This document shows, one piece after another, positions 1 through 7,115 of a stretch of DNA of 11,478 bases. The stretch's first letter is position 1. Every line of letters begins with the position of its first letter. Made by a program: the position numbers and the translations under genes. The DNA is taken from positions 1-11,478 of the forward strand of contig CALCNY010000145.1 of assembly GCA_937897585.1 (NCBI GenBank), written 5' to 3'. The notes beneath the pieces were generated by a model, which did no database searches, was not told the DNA's origin, and saw only the letters and a list, made by a program, of their open reading frames with translations. Source of the stretch: an uncultured Chitinophagaceae bacterium. GTDB lineage: Bacteria > Bacteroidota > Bacteroidia > Chitinophagales > Chitinophagaceae.

Positions 1-31
1 ACTGGAGTTCAGACGTGTGCTCTTCCGATCT
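1..31 (+). other. Illumina TruSeq adapter left in the assembly
   Basis: Bases 1-31 match, base for base as I remember it, the last 31 nt of the TruSeq read-2 adapter, ending in GCTCTTCCGATCT. The final T at 31 corresponds to the T overhang used for ligation to A-tailed inserts, so genomic sequence starts at base 32. This is a sequencing artefact and marks the window's left edge as a contig end. It also creates a false stop codon for the first gene. Confidence 0.97.
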
Positions 32-1340
32 AAAGTCCATCTACTTTGTATAATAATTGAACCTTATCTGCATCTTTTGTTTCTAGGAAAATATTTAGAT
101 TATTGCCTTGGTCAAACCATTTTGTAATAGGCTTGTATGGATTGTCTTCCTTTTCTGCGGCTTTATTTCTTTTTTTCTTAAGTGTTTCCGGATTAGGGAA
201 GTAATCTGCAAATACGCTTCTGATGGCCTTTTCAACAAGATTATAGGCAACTTGATATGGACCTTCTTGTTCGCCTTCGTAAACCAATTCTACTTTTCCT
301 GTAATTGAAGGAATAATGCCAGTAAGGTCGCTGATCCAAACTTGTGTTTGTGATTCGTTATTGATAATCGCTCTTCTTTCAGCAGCACTTAACGCATTTT
401 CATATGCTGAAATAGTAAGTCTCGCGCTGACACCGCTTTTTTTATCTACGAGTTCCGAACTTCTTGCTTCAAAAGAAACTTGTTCAATCAATCTGCTGAT
501 TAAATCACTCACTTGAATTTTATCTTGTTGTGATTTTATTTTATTGGCTTCCTGTGCGGTAATGGAAAGTGAAGTTTCAATCGACTTTGGATAGTGCGTT
601 AAAATCTGACTTTGAATCCTGTCTTTTAATGGCGTTACGATACTTCCTCTGTTCGTGTAGTCTTCGGGGTTAGCCGTGAAGACAAATAGAATATCCAGTG
701 GTAATCTTAATTTAAATCCTCTGATTTGTAAATCACCTTCTTCCAAAATATTAAATAATGAAACCTGAATTCTTGCTTGTAAATCGGGTAGTTCATTAAT
801 CACAAAAATACTTCTGTTGCTACGTGGGATAATTCCATAATGTAAAACTCTTTCATCGGCGAAACTGAGTTTTAAATTTGCTGCTTTGATAGGATCGATA
901 TCGCCAATTAAATCGGCAACACTTACATCGGGCGTAGCGAGTTTTTCGCCATAACGTTGTGATTTATGCATCCATTCAATGGACGTTTCATCACCTTTCT
1001 CATTGATTAAATCTATAGAATATCTTGAGATAGGATGATAAGGATCGTCATTGATTTCAGAGCCGGCTATTACAGGAATATATTCATCGAGCAAATCTGT
1101 CATTTGCCTTGCCATTCTTGTTTTCGCCTGACCTCTCAAACCTAGAAATAAAATATTGTGTTTACTTAATAGAGCTCTCTCTGTTTCAGGAATAACCGTG
1201 TCTTCATATCCCAAGATGCCAGGAAAAGGATTCTCTTTTTTTGTAAGCTTCGTAATGAGATTGTCTCTGATTTCATCTTTAATAGATTTTGAAACCCAGC
1301 CTGATTTTTTTAATGCTCCTAATGTTTTTATGTTGTTCAT
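30..1340 (-). CDS. MoxR/ChlI-type AAA+ ATPase, C-terminus truncated by contig end
   Basis: AAA+ ATPase related to the magnesium-chelatase ChlI and MoxR groups; such ATPases work with VWA-domain partners in metal insertion or protein maturation. Visible motifs: Walker A GLRGQAKT at residues 67-74, Walker B-like SIFVINE at 177-183, sensor 1 FTANPE at 221-226, an arginine-finger-like PLKDR at 237-241, and sensor 2 GVSARL at 303-308. The Walker A has Ala where Gly is usual, and the Walker B ends in Asn-Glu instead of Asp-Glu. The gene lies 175 bp downstream of the VWA gene on the same strand, which supports a functional pair. The apparent stop TAG at 30-32 has two adapter bases, so 436 residues is only the visible part; homologues I recall are about 500 residues. 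No other chlorophyll or cobalamin genes are nearby, so a true magnesium chelatase role is unlikely. The ATG at 1338-1340 is the natural start. Confidence 0.88.
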   Translation of the reverse strand: MNNIKTLGALKKSGWVSKSIKDEIRDNLITKLTKKENPFPGILGYEDTVIPETERALLSKHNILFLGLRGQAKTRMARQMTDLLDEYIPVIAGSEINDDPYHPISRYSIDLINEKGDETSIEWMHKSQRYGEKLATPDVSVADLIGDIDPIKAANLKLSFADERVLHYGIIPRSNRSIFVINELPDLQARIQVSLFNILEEGDLQIRGFKLRLPLDILFVFTANPEDYTNRGSIVTPLKDRIQSQILTHYPKSIETSLSITAQEANKIKSQQDKIQVSDLISRLIEQVSFEARSSELVDKKSGVSARLTISAYENALSAAERRAIINNESQTQVWISDLTGIIPSITGKVELVYEGEQEGPYQVAYNLVEKAIRSVFADYFPNPETLKKKRNKAAEKEDNPYKPITKWFDQGNNLNIFLETKDADKVQLLYKVDGL

Positions 1341-1349
1341 TTTTTAGCC

Positions 1350-1375
1350 CCCTTTAATTCCCCCAAGGGGGAAGA
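1350..1375. repeat. G/C-rich inverted repeat, copy 1
   Basis: TTCCCCC (1358-1364) and GGGGGAA (1367-1373) form an inverted repeat around AA, preceded by another C-run at 1348-1352. It stands out from the AT-rich surroundings. It lies just upstream of the AAA+ start codon. A degenerate relative is at 11425-11450. This looks like a dispersed intergenic hairpin repeat, not a terminator, since no T-run follows on either strand. Confidence 0.6.
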
Positions 1376-1480
1376 TTATTGTGTTATGTTAATGCCATCT
1401 CAATCTAAAAAAGGATGAAATGGAATGAGTTTTATTTAGAATTCAATCTTTATTAATTTACCATATTTAACTGCTTTCAA

Positions 1481-1515
1481 CTCCCCTCTCTATTGGAGAG
1501 GGGTTGGGGGAGAGG
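1481..1515. repeat. G/C-rich inverted repeat, copy 2 (8-bp perfect hairpin)
   Basis: CCCCTCTC (1483-1490) and GAGAGGGG (1496-1503) form a perfect 8-bp stem with loop TATTG, followed by a further G-rich run to 1515. It abuts the stop codon of the VWA gene (1516-1518), so it would lie in the 3' part of that transcript. There is no U-tract after the stem, so a rho-independent terminator is unlikely. It could still act as an mRNA-stabilising or processing structure between the VWA and AAA+ genes. Confidence 0.6.
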
Positions 1516-2613
1516 CTAAATAATCGTCTTACTCTTCCCACTTTCAAAATCTCTGAAAATAAATGCGCCTAATTTATCTAATGAAGCAAAGAACGCTTTG
1601 CCGTTATTTGTTTCGGTGAATTCCTGAACGAACTTTTGTAAGTAAGGATCGCTGGCAATCATGAAAGTAGTGATCGGTATTTTTAATTTCTTGCATTGTG
1701 CCGCGAGATTCAAACAACGGTTCAATATTTTTCTGTCGATACCAAAACTATTTTTGTAATAATTTTTTCCCTCTTTCAAGCATGTTGGTTTTCCATCGGT
1801 GATCATGAAAATCTGTTTGTTGGGATTTCTTCTTTTTCTCAACACTTCCATAGCCAATTCTAATCCTGCAACGGTGTTGGTGTGGTATGGTCCTACTTGA
1901 AGATAAGGCAGGTCTTTGATTTCTATCATCCACGCATCATTTCCAAAAACTAAAATATCTAATGTGTCTTTTGGATATTTGGTTTTAATCAATTCACTCA
2001 ATGCCATCGCTACTTTTTTAGCAGGGGTGATTCTATCTTCACCATAAAGAATCATAGAGTGGGAGATGTCGATCATCAATACAGTTGAAGTCTGTGCTTT
2101 AAAATCAGTTTCTCTGATTTCTAAATCATCCTCATGCATACTAAAACTATCTATGCCATGATTGACCTGCGCGTTTCTTATGGATGAAGTAAAATCAATT
2201 TGTTCCATAGTATCTCCAAATTGAAATGGTCTGGTTTCAGGGTTGATTTCATCTCCGTTGCCCGACTTAAAAGTTTGGTGATTACCTTTTTTTGTTTTCT
2301 TGATTTTTCCGAAAATTTCTTCCAGACTTTTCTTTCTAATGCTCTGCTCGGTTTTGGAAGTAATTTTTATTTCTCCTGTCTGATTGTTCTCATCGATGTA
2401 GCCTTTGGATTTTAAATCTTCAATAAAATCTCCGATACCATATTCGTCATCAGTAAGTTTATATTCTTTATCTAATTCTGTTAACCATTGAATGGCTTCG
2501 TTGAAATCGCCACTGGTGTATGTTAGCAATTGAGTGAATATTTCAAATAGCTTTTCAAAATTGCTTTTTGAATTGTCTTGAGGGTTATATTTTGAAAAAT
2601 GAAAACTGCGCAT
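1516..2613 (-). CDS. VWA-domain protein, partner of the AAA+ ATPase
   Basis: A 365-residue soluble protein with a C-terminal von Willebrand factor A domain (about residues 174-355). The metal-ion-dependent adhesion site is intact: DISHS at 182-186, a Thr-containing segment HTNT at 244-247, and ITDGKP at 271-276. The N-terminal 170 residues are charged, probably helical, and not assigned to a domain. There is no signal peptide or membrane segment, so it is likely cytoplasmic. VWA proteins with an intact MIDAS commonly pair with MoxR/ChlI AAA+ ATPases, as ChlD does with ChlI; the AAA+ gene follows on the same strand. The target of the pair cannot be told from the sequence. An intrinsic terminator upstream (2671-2714) separates it from the DUF2723 gene, so a promoter is expected in 2614-2670, but I found no good TAnnTTTG match there. 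Confidence 0.9.
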   Translation of the reverse strand: MRSFHFSKYNPQDNSKSNFEKLFEIFTQLLTYTSGDFNEAIQWLTELDKEYKLTDDEYGIGDFIEDLKSKGYIDENNQTGEIKITSKTEQSIRKKSLEEIFGKIKKTKKGNHQTFKSGNGDEINPETRPFQFGDTMEQIDFTSSIRNAQVNHGIDSFSMHEDDLEIRETDFKAQTSTVLMIDISHSMILYGEDRITPAKKVAMALSELIKTKYPKDTLDILVFGNDAWMIEIKDLPYLQVGPYHTNTVAGLELAMEVLRKRRNPNKQIFMITDGKPTCLKEGKNYYKNSFGIDRKILNRCLNLAAQCKKLKIPITTFMIASDPYLQKFVQEFTETNNGKAFFASLDKLGAFIFRDFESGKSKTII

Positions 2614-2670
2614 GATTGTTTTACTTACACAAGTTAATCAACAAATAACTATTGCTATTGTTTAAATGCG

Positions 2671-2714
2671 AAAAAAAAGAGGTGGACTCAAATTAATGAG
2701 AACACCTCTTTTTT
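2671..2714 (-). terminator. Rho-independent terminator of the DUF2723 gene
   Basis: AAAAAAGAGGTG (2673-2684) pairs perfectly with CACCTCTTTTTT (2703-2714), a 12-bp stem. Inside the loop CTCA/TGAG add a further 4-bp stem. On the minus strand the stem is followed by a T-run (A8 at 2671-2678 on the plus strand), 16 bases beyond the DUF2723 stop codon. The flanking A and T runs make it potentially bidirectional, but the only gene that needs it here is the minus-strand one. Confidence 0.88.
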
Positions 2715-2729
2715 ATTCTTTGTATAAGA

Positions 2730-5700
2730 TTAAGGCTTAGCTGTATCTGTATTACTTACCATTTTTTTGATTTGAGGGTAAGAATAACTGCTATCTTTCA
2801 TTTTGTTCATCATTTTTTCTTGTTCTTCTCTTCTTTTGAACTCTTCATGAATTTGGGAAATACCAGTTAATAAGCCATTGTTTTTATCTTCTTCAGATGA
2901 CAAAGCTTCTCTTTTACCTTCAGGCAAACCTTGATAAAAAGCAGCTTGTTGTTGCATGTCTTTAGTTAAAGACTTTTCGATCTTTGATATTAACGCAGTG
3001 TCTCCGGCTTTATAAGAAGAGTAAAGCATTTGCATAGAAATTTGATTATGTTGTTGAAAGCGACCTGCCATACCATAAGGAATGTTTTCCTGGTCCATCA
3101 AGGAATCGCATCTGTTTAGTAATTTCTTTGCATCTTCTTTTCTTCCCGCATCTGCTAAAGCACCCGCTGATTGTGCGTATGCCAATCGAATGCTGTTTAA
3201 ATGTCTGCGATTTTCCTCATCAAAATACACACCTTTTGTTTGCGCATTTCCAGAAGCAAATTTCTCTTTATCCAACATGTTTTTCACCACCCAATCTTGA
3301 TTTACACCACCATTGTCAACTGGCACCAAACGGTAAGTCATACCGTCTTGACGAAGGTATCTTTGGAATCCTAATTCATCATAAGGGGAAGTGAAATAAA
3401 TTGGGCGCTTCCATTTATTGGCAGCTATGATATTTAAAATAGCTGCATCGTTTTTGTAGATGTAATTTTTCTCAATTTTAAATCTCAATGAATCAACAAC
3501 TGCATCGTTGGCATTGACCGTGCCATTTTGCTTAACCATATTGATATCTACTGGAACAGACACCAATTGAGAAGGGAAGGTGTTCATAATTTCTCCTTCG
3601 TTTACAATGGCTCCTTTTGCAGGGTCATCAGAACCAGCATAATCTTTCATCATGGTATATAAATCCATGTATTTATTTGAATTTGCTGCTGGACTATATC
3701 TTACTACATCTCTTGTTGAACCTTCGATTTGTGATGCAGACCAGATCGGATCTATAGGGTCGCTTTGATTTACTTTGTAACGCAATTCGTTAATATACCA
3801 ATCTGTGCCCAACAAACTGCTGTTGATAACGCGTACGTCTGTACGAATGCCTTCAACTTCTTGAGCATACCACAATGGGTAAGTATCGTTATCTCCAAAT
3901 GAAATCAAAATGGCATTTGGTGCACAACTTTCCAGATAATCTTTCGCTAAATCTCTGGCTAGTAATTTCTGACTTCTGTCATGGTCGTCCCATTCTTGAT
4001 TTGCCATAATAACAGGTACTGCTAGAAGACAAACTAACGCTGCTGCATAGCCGCCTATCTTATCGTTTTTCAGTAATCCTGAAAGCAAATCTCTGATGTA
4101 TAAAACTCCTAATCCAATCCAGATGGCAAATGCATAAAACGAACCTACATAGGCATAGTCTCGCTCACGTGGTTGGTTGCCCGCTTGATTCAAATAAAGA
4201 CAAATGGCAATACCTGTAAAGAAAAATAACAGTCCTGTTACTAAAGCATCTTTTTTGTCTTTTTTATATTGATAAATAATGCCTAAAATACCTAAGATAA
4301 AAGGAAGCATAAAAAGCTTGTTATTGGCTTTATTATTTTTAAGCGTATCAGGCAAAGTTTCTTGGTCGCCTAAGCGAATTTTGTCGTAAAAACCGATGCC
4401 CGTTTTCCAGTTGCCGTCTCTTACATTGCTCATGTTGGTACCTTGAATGTCATTTTGTTTTCCTGCAAAATTCCACATGAAATAACGCCAGTACATCCAG
4501 TTGATTTGATAGTCTAAGAAGAAACCAATATTTTCAGACATAGTAGGGGCGCGCTCATAAGAACCATCCTGGTTTTTTCCTATACCTGCCCAACTAGCAT
4601 AATAGTCTGCATGGCCTTGATCATTACTTTGATCCCACATACGAGGGAAAATATGTTTGTCGGCATCAGCATATACATATTGTACTTTTCTGCCGTTCTT
4701 TTCGTATTTGCCATTTGATTTTATATAAGTTTCCTCTGTTTTTGCTTCCTGAATTTGAGCGGTAAAATCCTGGCCATACAAAATAGGCCAATCGCCATAT
4801 TGCTCACGACTAACATAACCCACCAAACTCACTGGATTGTCAACATTGAACATATCTACACTTGGATCGGCAGAGCTTCTAACCATTGTAGTGAAATAAG
4901 TGGAAAATCCTAGCATCATAAATGCAAAACTCCACAAACCCAATTTCAAAAAGTTCCAGTCTCTGCTTTTTGCAATTCTTAATCCGAAAAAAACGAGTAC
5001 ACCCAGCAATACAAAGAAAAATGCAAAGCCAGTAAAGAATGGCATTCCAAAGCTATTTACAAAAAGAATATCCATGTTTCCTGCGCCTTTGATACTCCAT
5101 TGAATCACTGCTTTTTGAACCAATCCGGTAATAATACAGCCAATAAGGAAAGCAAAGAAAGTGCCCCATGTTGTTGAATTGTATCTCTTGAAATAATAAA
5201 TAATAACAATTGCAGGAATCGTCAATAAATTCAATAAGTGAACGCCAATTGACAAGCCCATCAGATAGAATATAAGAATAATCCATCTGTCAGCTTTTGT
5301 GAAATGGCCTTTGATGCCTTGTTCTTGTTCTTCAGTAACAGCCTGTTCCCATTTTACCATCGCCCAAAACACAATTGCAGTAAAAAAAGAAGATAAGGCA
5401 TACACTTCACCTTCTACAGCGCTGTACCAAAATGAATCAGAGAAAGTATAAGCCAATGCTCCAACTACACCAGCTGACATGATAGCGAAAATATTTCCAG
5501 TTGTAAGTTCGTCTTGATTTTTCATCACAATCTTGCGGGCAAAATGCGTGATGGTCCAAAAAAGAAATAATATGGTAAAACCACTCGCTAAAGCACTCAT
5601 GGTGTTTATCCCAGTAGCAGCATGGTGAGGATCAAAAGGAATCATGAAAAGTCGACCGATAAGCACAAACAAAGGCGCTCCAGGAGGGTGGGGAATTTGT

Positions 5701-5834
5701 AATTTGTAAGCGCTGGAAGCAAATTCTCCGCAATCCCATAAGCTGCCGGTAGCCTCCATTGTCATTAAATAAACGGCACAAGCAATCAGGCAAACTGCCC
5801 AACCTGTGATGTTGTTAATCTTTTTGTAGTTCAT
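2730..5834 (-). CDS. DUF2723 family multi-pass membrane protein (TMEM260-like)
   Basis: A 1034-residue protein of the DUF2723 family, typical of Bacteroidota. The N-terminal part is a multi-helix membrane region (about 10 helices within residues 10-320, more at 505-610) with the family signature WDCGEF at 33-38 and HPPGAP at 49-54. An acidic pair (D34, E37) in the first loop resembles the catalytic loop of GT-C glycosyltransferases. Further hallmarks are QPRERDYAY at 554-562 and FGDNDTYPLWYAQEV at 646-660. The C-terminal 400 residues are soluble, the last part charged and helical. From memory, the animal homologue TMEM260 has been reported as a protein O-mannosyltransferase; an analogous lipid-linked sugar transferase role here is inference. 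It is monocistronic, with a promoter at 5855-5862 and a terminator at 2671-2714. Length fits the family. Confidence 0.9.
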   Translation of the reverse strand: MNYKKINNITGWAVCLIACAVYLMTMEATGSLWDCGEFASSAYKLQIPHPPGAPLFVLIGRLFMIPFDPHHAATGINTMSALASGFTILFLFWTITHFARKIVMKNQDELTTGNIFAIMSAGVVGALAYTFSDSFWYSAVEGEVYALSSFFTAIVFWAMVKWEQAVTEEQEQGIKGHFTKADRWIILIFYLMGLSIGVHLLNLLTIPAIVIIYYFKRYNSTTWGTFFAFLIGCIITGLVQKAVIQWSIKGAGNMDILFVNSFGMPFFTGFAFFFVLLGVLVFFGLRIAKSRDWNFLKLGLWSFAFMMLGFSTYFTTMVRSSADPSVDMFNVDNPVSLVGYVSREQYGDWPILYGQDFTAQIQEAKTEETYIKSNGKYEKNGRKVQYVYADADKHIFPRMWDQSNDQGHADYYASWAGIGKNQDGSYERAPTMSENIGFFLDYQINWMYWRYFMWNFAGKQNDIQGTNMSNVRDGNWKTGIGFYDKIRLGDQETLPDTLKNNKANNKLFMLPFILGILGIIYQYKKDKKDALVTGLLFFFTGIAICLYLNQAGNQPRERDYAYVGSFYAFAIWIGLGVLYIRDLLSGLLKNDKIGGYAAALVCLLAVPVIMANQEWDDHDRSQKLLARDLAKDYLESCAPNAILISFGDNDTYPLWYAQEVEGIRTDVRVINSSLLGTDWYINELRYKVNQSDPIDPIWSASQIEGSTRDVVRYSPAANSNKYMDLYTMMKDYAGSDDPAKGAIVNEGEIMNTFPSQLVSVPVDINMVKQNGTVNANDAVVDSLRFKIEKNYIYKNDAAILNIIAANKWKRPIYFTSPYDELGFQRYLRQDGMTYRLVPVDNGGVNQDWVVKNMLDKEKFASGNAQTKGVYFDEENRRHLNSIRLAYAQSAGALADAGRKEDAKKLLNRCDSLMDQENIPYGMAGRFQQHNQISMQMLYSSYKAGDTALISKIEKSLTKDMQQQAAFYQGLPEGKREALSSEEDKNNGLLTGISQIHEEFKRREEQEKMMNKMKDSSYSYPQIKKMVSNTDTAKP

Positions 5835-5854
5835 ACGTATTATTTATAAGTGGG

Positions 5855-5862
5855 CAAATATA
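5855..5862 (-). promoter_or_regulatory. Bacteroidota-type -7 promoter element for the DUF2723 gene
   Basis: On the minus strand the sequence TATATTTG fits the Bacteroidota -7 consensus TAnnTTTG in every fixed position and lies 20 bases before the DUF2723 ATG. This would give a leader of roughly 14 bases. No clear -33 TTG is visible at the expected spacing, so the call rests on the -7 element and position only. Confidence 0.55.
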
Positions 5863-5900
5863 CTTATGTTTAGTTTTATTTGGACATGGCAGGGGAATAT

Positions 5901-5920
5901 TAAAAAGTAAAAATTTGAAT
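5901..5920. repeat. Short AAAAGTA-type A-rich repeat
   Basis: Two A-runs separated by GT, next to AATATT and TTTGAAT. The same word set occurs inverted at 9441-9465 (TTTTTAC repeated, then TTTTGAATATT). Both lie beside the 9-bp arrays, so this may be another low-complexity element dispersed in the genome. It is short and AT-rich, so chance similarity is possible. Confidence 0.35.
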
Positions 5921-5924
5921 TACT

Positions 5925-6028
5925 GGATAAAGATGGATAGGCTGGATAAGCTAGATAGGCTGGATAAGCTGGATAAGCTGGATAAGCTAGATAGGCTAGA
6001 TAGGATGGATAAGCTAGATGCTAGATAT
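5925..6028. repeat. Direct array of 9-bp unit RGATARGCT, copy A
   Basis: Nine consecutive 9-bp units in perfect register from 5935 to 6015: GGATAGGCT, GGATAAGCT, AGATAGGCT, GGATAAGCT three times, AGATAGGCT, AGATAGGAT, GGATAAGCT. A degenerate unit precedes them and two shortened units follow. Variation is limited mainly to G/A at positions 1 and 6. The array lies in the divergent region between the DUF2723 and EamA genes and is not a CRISPR, since there are no unique spacers. A shorter array of the same unit in the same orientation is at 9662-9719. Confidence 0.92.
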
Positions 6029-6083
6029 CCATATTTCTGAGCGATGTCTCCAGAAAGGGACGTTGCGTTATAAAAAAAGATTT

Positions 6084-6179
6084 GTTTAAAAGGTTCAAGA
6101 TGTTCAATAGGTTCAATAAGTTTATTTCTGAATAAAATGTAATCTTTTGAACATATTGAACCAATGAAACCTTTTGAAC
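6084..6179. repeat. Inverted array of 9-bp unit GTTCAATAG, copy A
   Basis: The left arm (6084-6119) is four 9-bp units: GTTTAAAAG, GTTCAAGAT, GTTCAATAG, GTTCAATAA. The right arm (6144-6179) is four inverted units: CTTTTGAAC, ATATTGAAC, CAATGAAAC, CTTTTGAAC. The centre holds a small perfect hairpin, TTTATT/AATAAA at 6121-6136 with loop TCTG. The whole block can fold into a long imperfect cruciform or RNA hairpin. It starts about 55 bp after the RGATARGCT array. A second copy with the same architecture is at 9721-9803. Confidence 0.88.
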
Positions 6180-6210
6180 AACAAACAACAAACGATAAAC
6201 AACAAACATA
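6177..6210. repeat. Heptamer array AACAACA
   Basis: Nearly five tandem 7-bp units: AACAACA, AACAACA, AACGATA, AACAACA, AACATA. It begins inside the last unit of the inverted array and ends 6 bp before the likely -7 element of the EamA gene, so it fills the spacer and -33 region of that promoter. Arrays of this type can change length by slippage. Confidence 0.75.
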
Positions 6211-6216
6211 TCCTCA

Positions 6217-6224
6217 TAACTTTG
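6217..6224 (+). promoter_or_regulatory. Candidate -7 promoter element for the EamA gene
   Basis: TAACTTTG matches the Bacteroidota -7 consensus TAnnTTTG and lies 6 bases before the ATG at 6231, which would give an almost leaderless transcript. No TTG lies 17-23 bases upstream; the nearest (6174-6176) is 40 bases away, across the heptamer array. The match may be by chance. Confidence 0.4.
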
Positions 6225-6230
6225 TCCCCC

Positions 6231-7115
6231 ATGAAAAAAGCGTTCATCCAACTTCATATAGCAGTTTTCCTGGCCGGTTTCACAGCAATTTTAGGAAAGC
6301 TGATTGAATTGAACGAAGGCTTGTTAGTTTGGTATCGTTTAATCATTTCAGTTATTATCATTGCTGTAATCAGTTTTTTTAAAGGGGAGCTACAAGGAAT
6401 TAGTAGAAGGGATTTCTTTCGCATTTCAAGGGTAGGGCTAATATTGGCTTTGCATTGGGTGACATTTTATGGAAGTGTAAAATATGCAAATGCTTCTGTT
6501 GCGGTAGTTTGTATTTCGGGTGCCGGATTTTTTTCAGCATTGCTCGAGCCGATAATTTTAAATAAGAAAATTGTAGTGGTAGAATTGGTTTTGGGCTTGC
6601 TAGCTATTATAGGTATCTATATTATTTTTGATTTTCATCCTCAATATCAGGTTGGTATTATTTTCGGAGTCATCTCAGCATTTGGCAGTGCGTTGTTTCC
6701 AATTTACAACAAAAGATTGTTGAATGATTTTTCTGCAGAAACATTGATTCTGTTTGAGTTTGCAGGAGGATTGTTTTTGCTAAGTTGCTTCTTGCCTTTT
6801 TATTTCTTGAAGTTTAGTCCTGACTATTTTTGGCCTTCAGGAACAGACTGGATTTGGCTTTTGGTATTGAGCATTTTTTGTACTGTTATCGCATTTGATT
6901 TGCAACTGCAATCTTTGAAAAAAATATCAGCATTTACTCAAAACCTAACGTACAATTTGGAGCCTGTTTATGGCGTTTTGTTGGCCTTTCTGATTTTTAA
7001 AGAACACAATATATTGAGTATTCATTTTTATATCGGTGTTGGATTTATTGTATTGGCAGTATTGCTTCAAATGATAAGAATAATCTTAAGTCCCGCAAGA
7101 ATTAAAGGAAATTAA
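6231..7115 (+). CDS. EamA-family (DMT superfamily) transporter
   Basis: A 294-residue, very hydrophobic protein with about ten transmembrane helices arranged as two EamA repeats, the standard size and layout for the drug/metabolite transporter superfamily in the inner membrane. Typical features are WYRLIIS in the first repeat and LEPVYGVLLAFLIFKE near the end of the second. The substrate cannot be predicted. The reading frame stays open upstream to a TTG at 6174, but that extension is encoded by the inverted and heptamer repeats (NNKQQTINNK), so I chose the ATG at 6231, which gives the expected N-terminus MKKAFIQLH. The 3' end overlaps the convergent OsmC gene by 14 bases. Confidence 0.9.
   Translation: MKKAFIQLHIAVFLAGFTAILGKLIELNEGLLVWYRLIISVIIIAVISFFKGELQGISRRDFFRISRVGLILALHWVTFYGSVKYANASVAVVCISGAGFFSALLEPIILNKKIVVVELVLGLLAIIGIYIIFDFHPQYQVGIIFGVISAFGSALFPIYNKRLLNDFSAETLILFEFAGGLFLLSCFLPFYFLKFSPDYFWPSGTDWIWLLVLSIFCTVIAFDLQLQSLKKISAFTQNLTYNLEPVYGVLLAFLIFKEHNILSIHFYIGVGFIVLAVLLQMIRIILSPARIKGN

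Noticed and set aside
30..32. TAG as the real stop of the AAA+ gene.
   Set aside because: Two of its three bases belong to the sequencing adapter.
1481..1515. G/C-rich hairpin as a terminator for the VWA gene.
   Set aside because: No T-run follows the stem on the minus strand, and the AAA+ partner gene lies downstream.
1748..1933. Short minus-strand frame inside the VWA gene.
   Set aside because: It is a shifted frame over the MIDAS-bearing domain, which is intact in the main frame, so there is no sign of a frameshift.
30..2613. Magnesium chelatase for chlorophyll or cobaltochelatase for cobalamin.
   Set aside because: No large chelatase subunit or other pathway gene is present, and the motifs differ from canonical ChlI; similarity is only at the AAA+/VWA level.
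3082..3394. Plus-strand open frames opposite the DUF2723 gene.
   Set aside because: They are antisense to the conserved C-terminal part of that protein and resemble nothing I recognise.
5925..6210. The repeat region could be a CRISPR array.
   Set aside because: Units are 9 or 7 bp and directly adjacent, with no unique spacers, and no cas genes are in the window.
6174..6230. Upstream TTG start for the EamA gene.
   Set aside because: The added 19 residues are encoded by the repeat arrays, and the ATG at 6231 gives a normal first membrane helix.
6021..6257. Minus-strand open frame with NLLNILNLLN-type repeats.
   Set aside because: Its repeats are only the translation of the 9-bp inverted array, whose period is a multiple of three. 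It overlaps the EamA start and has no family resemblance.
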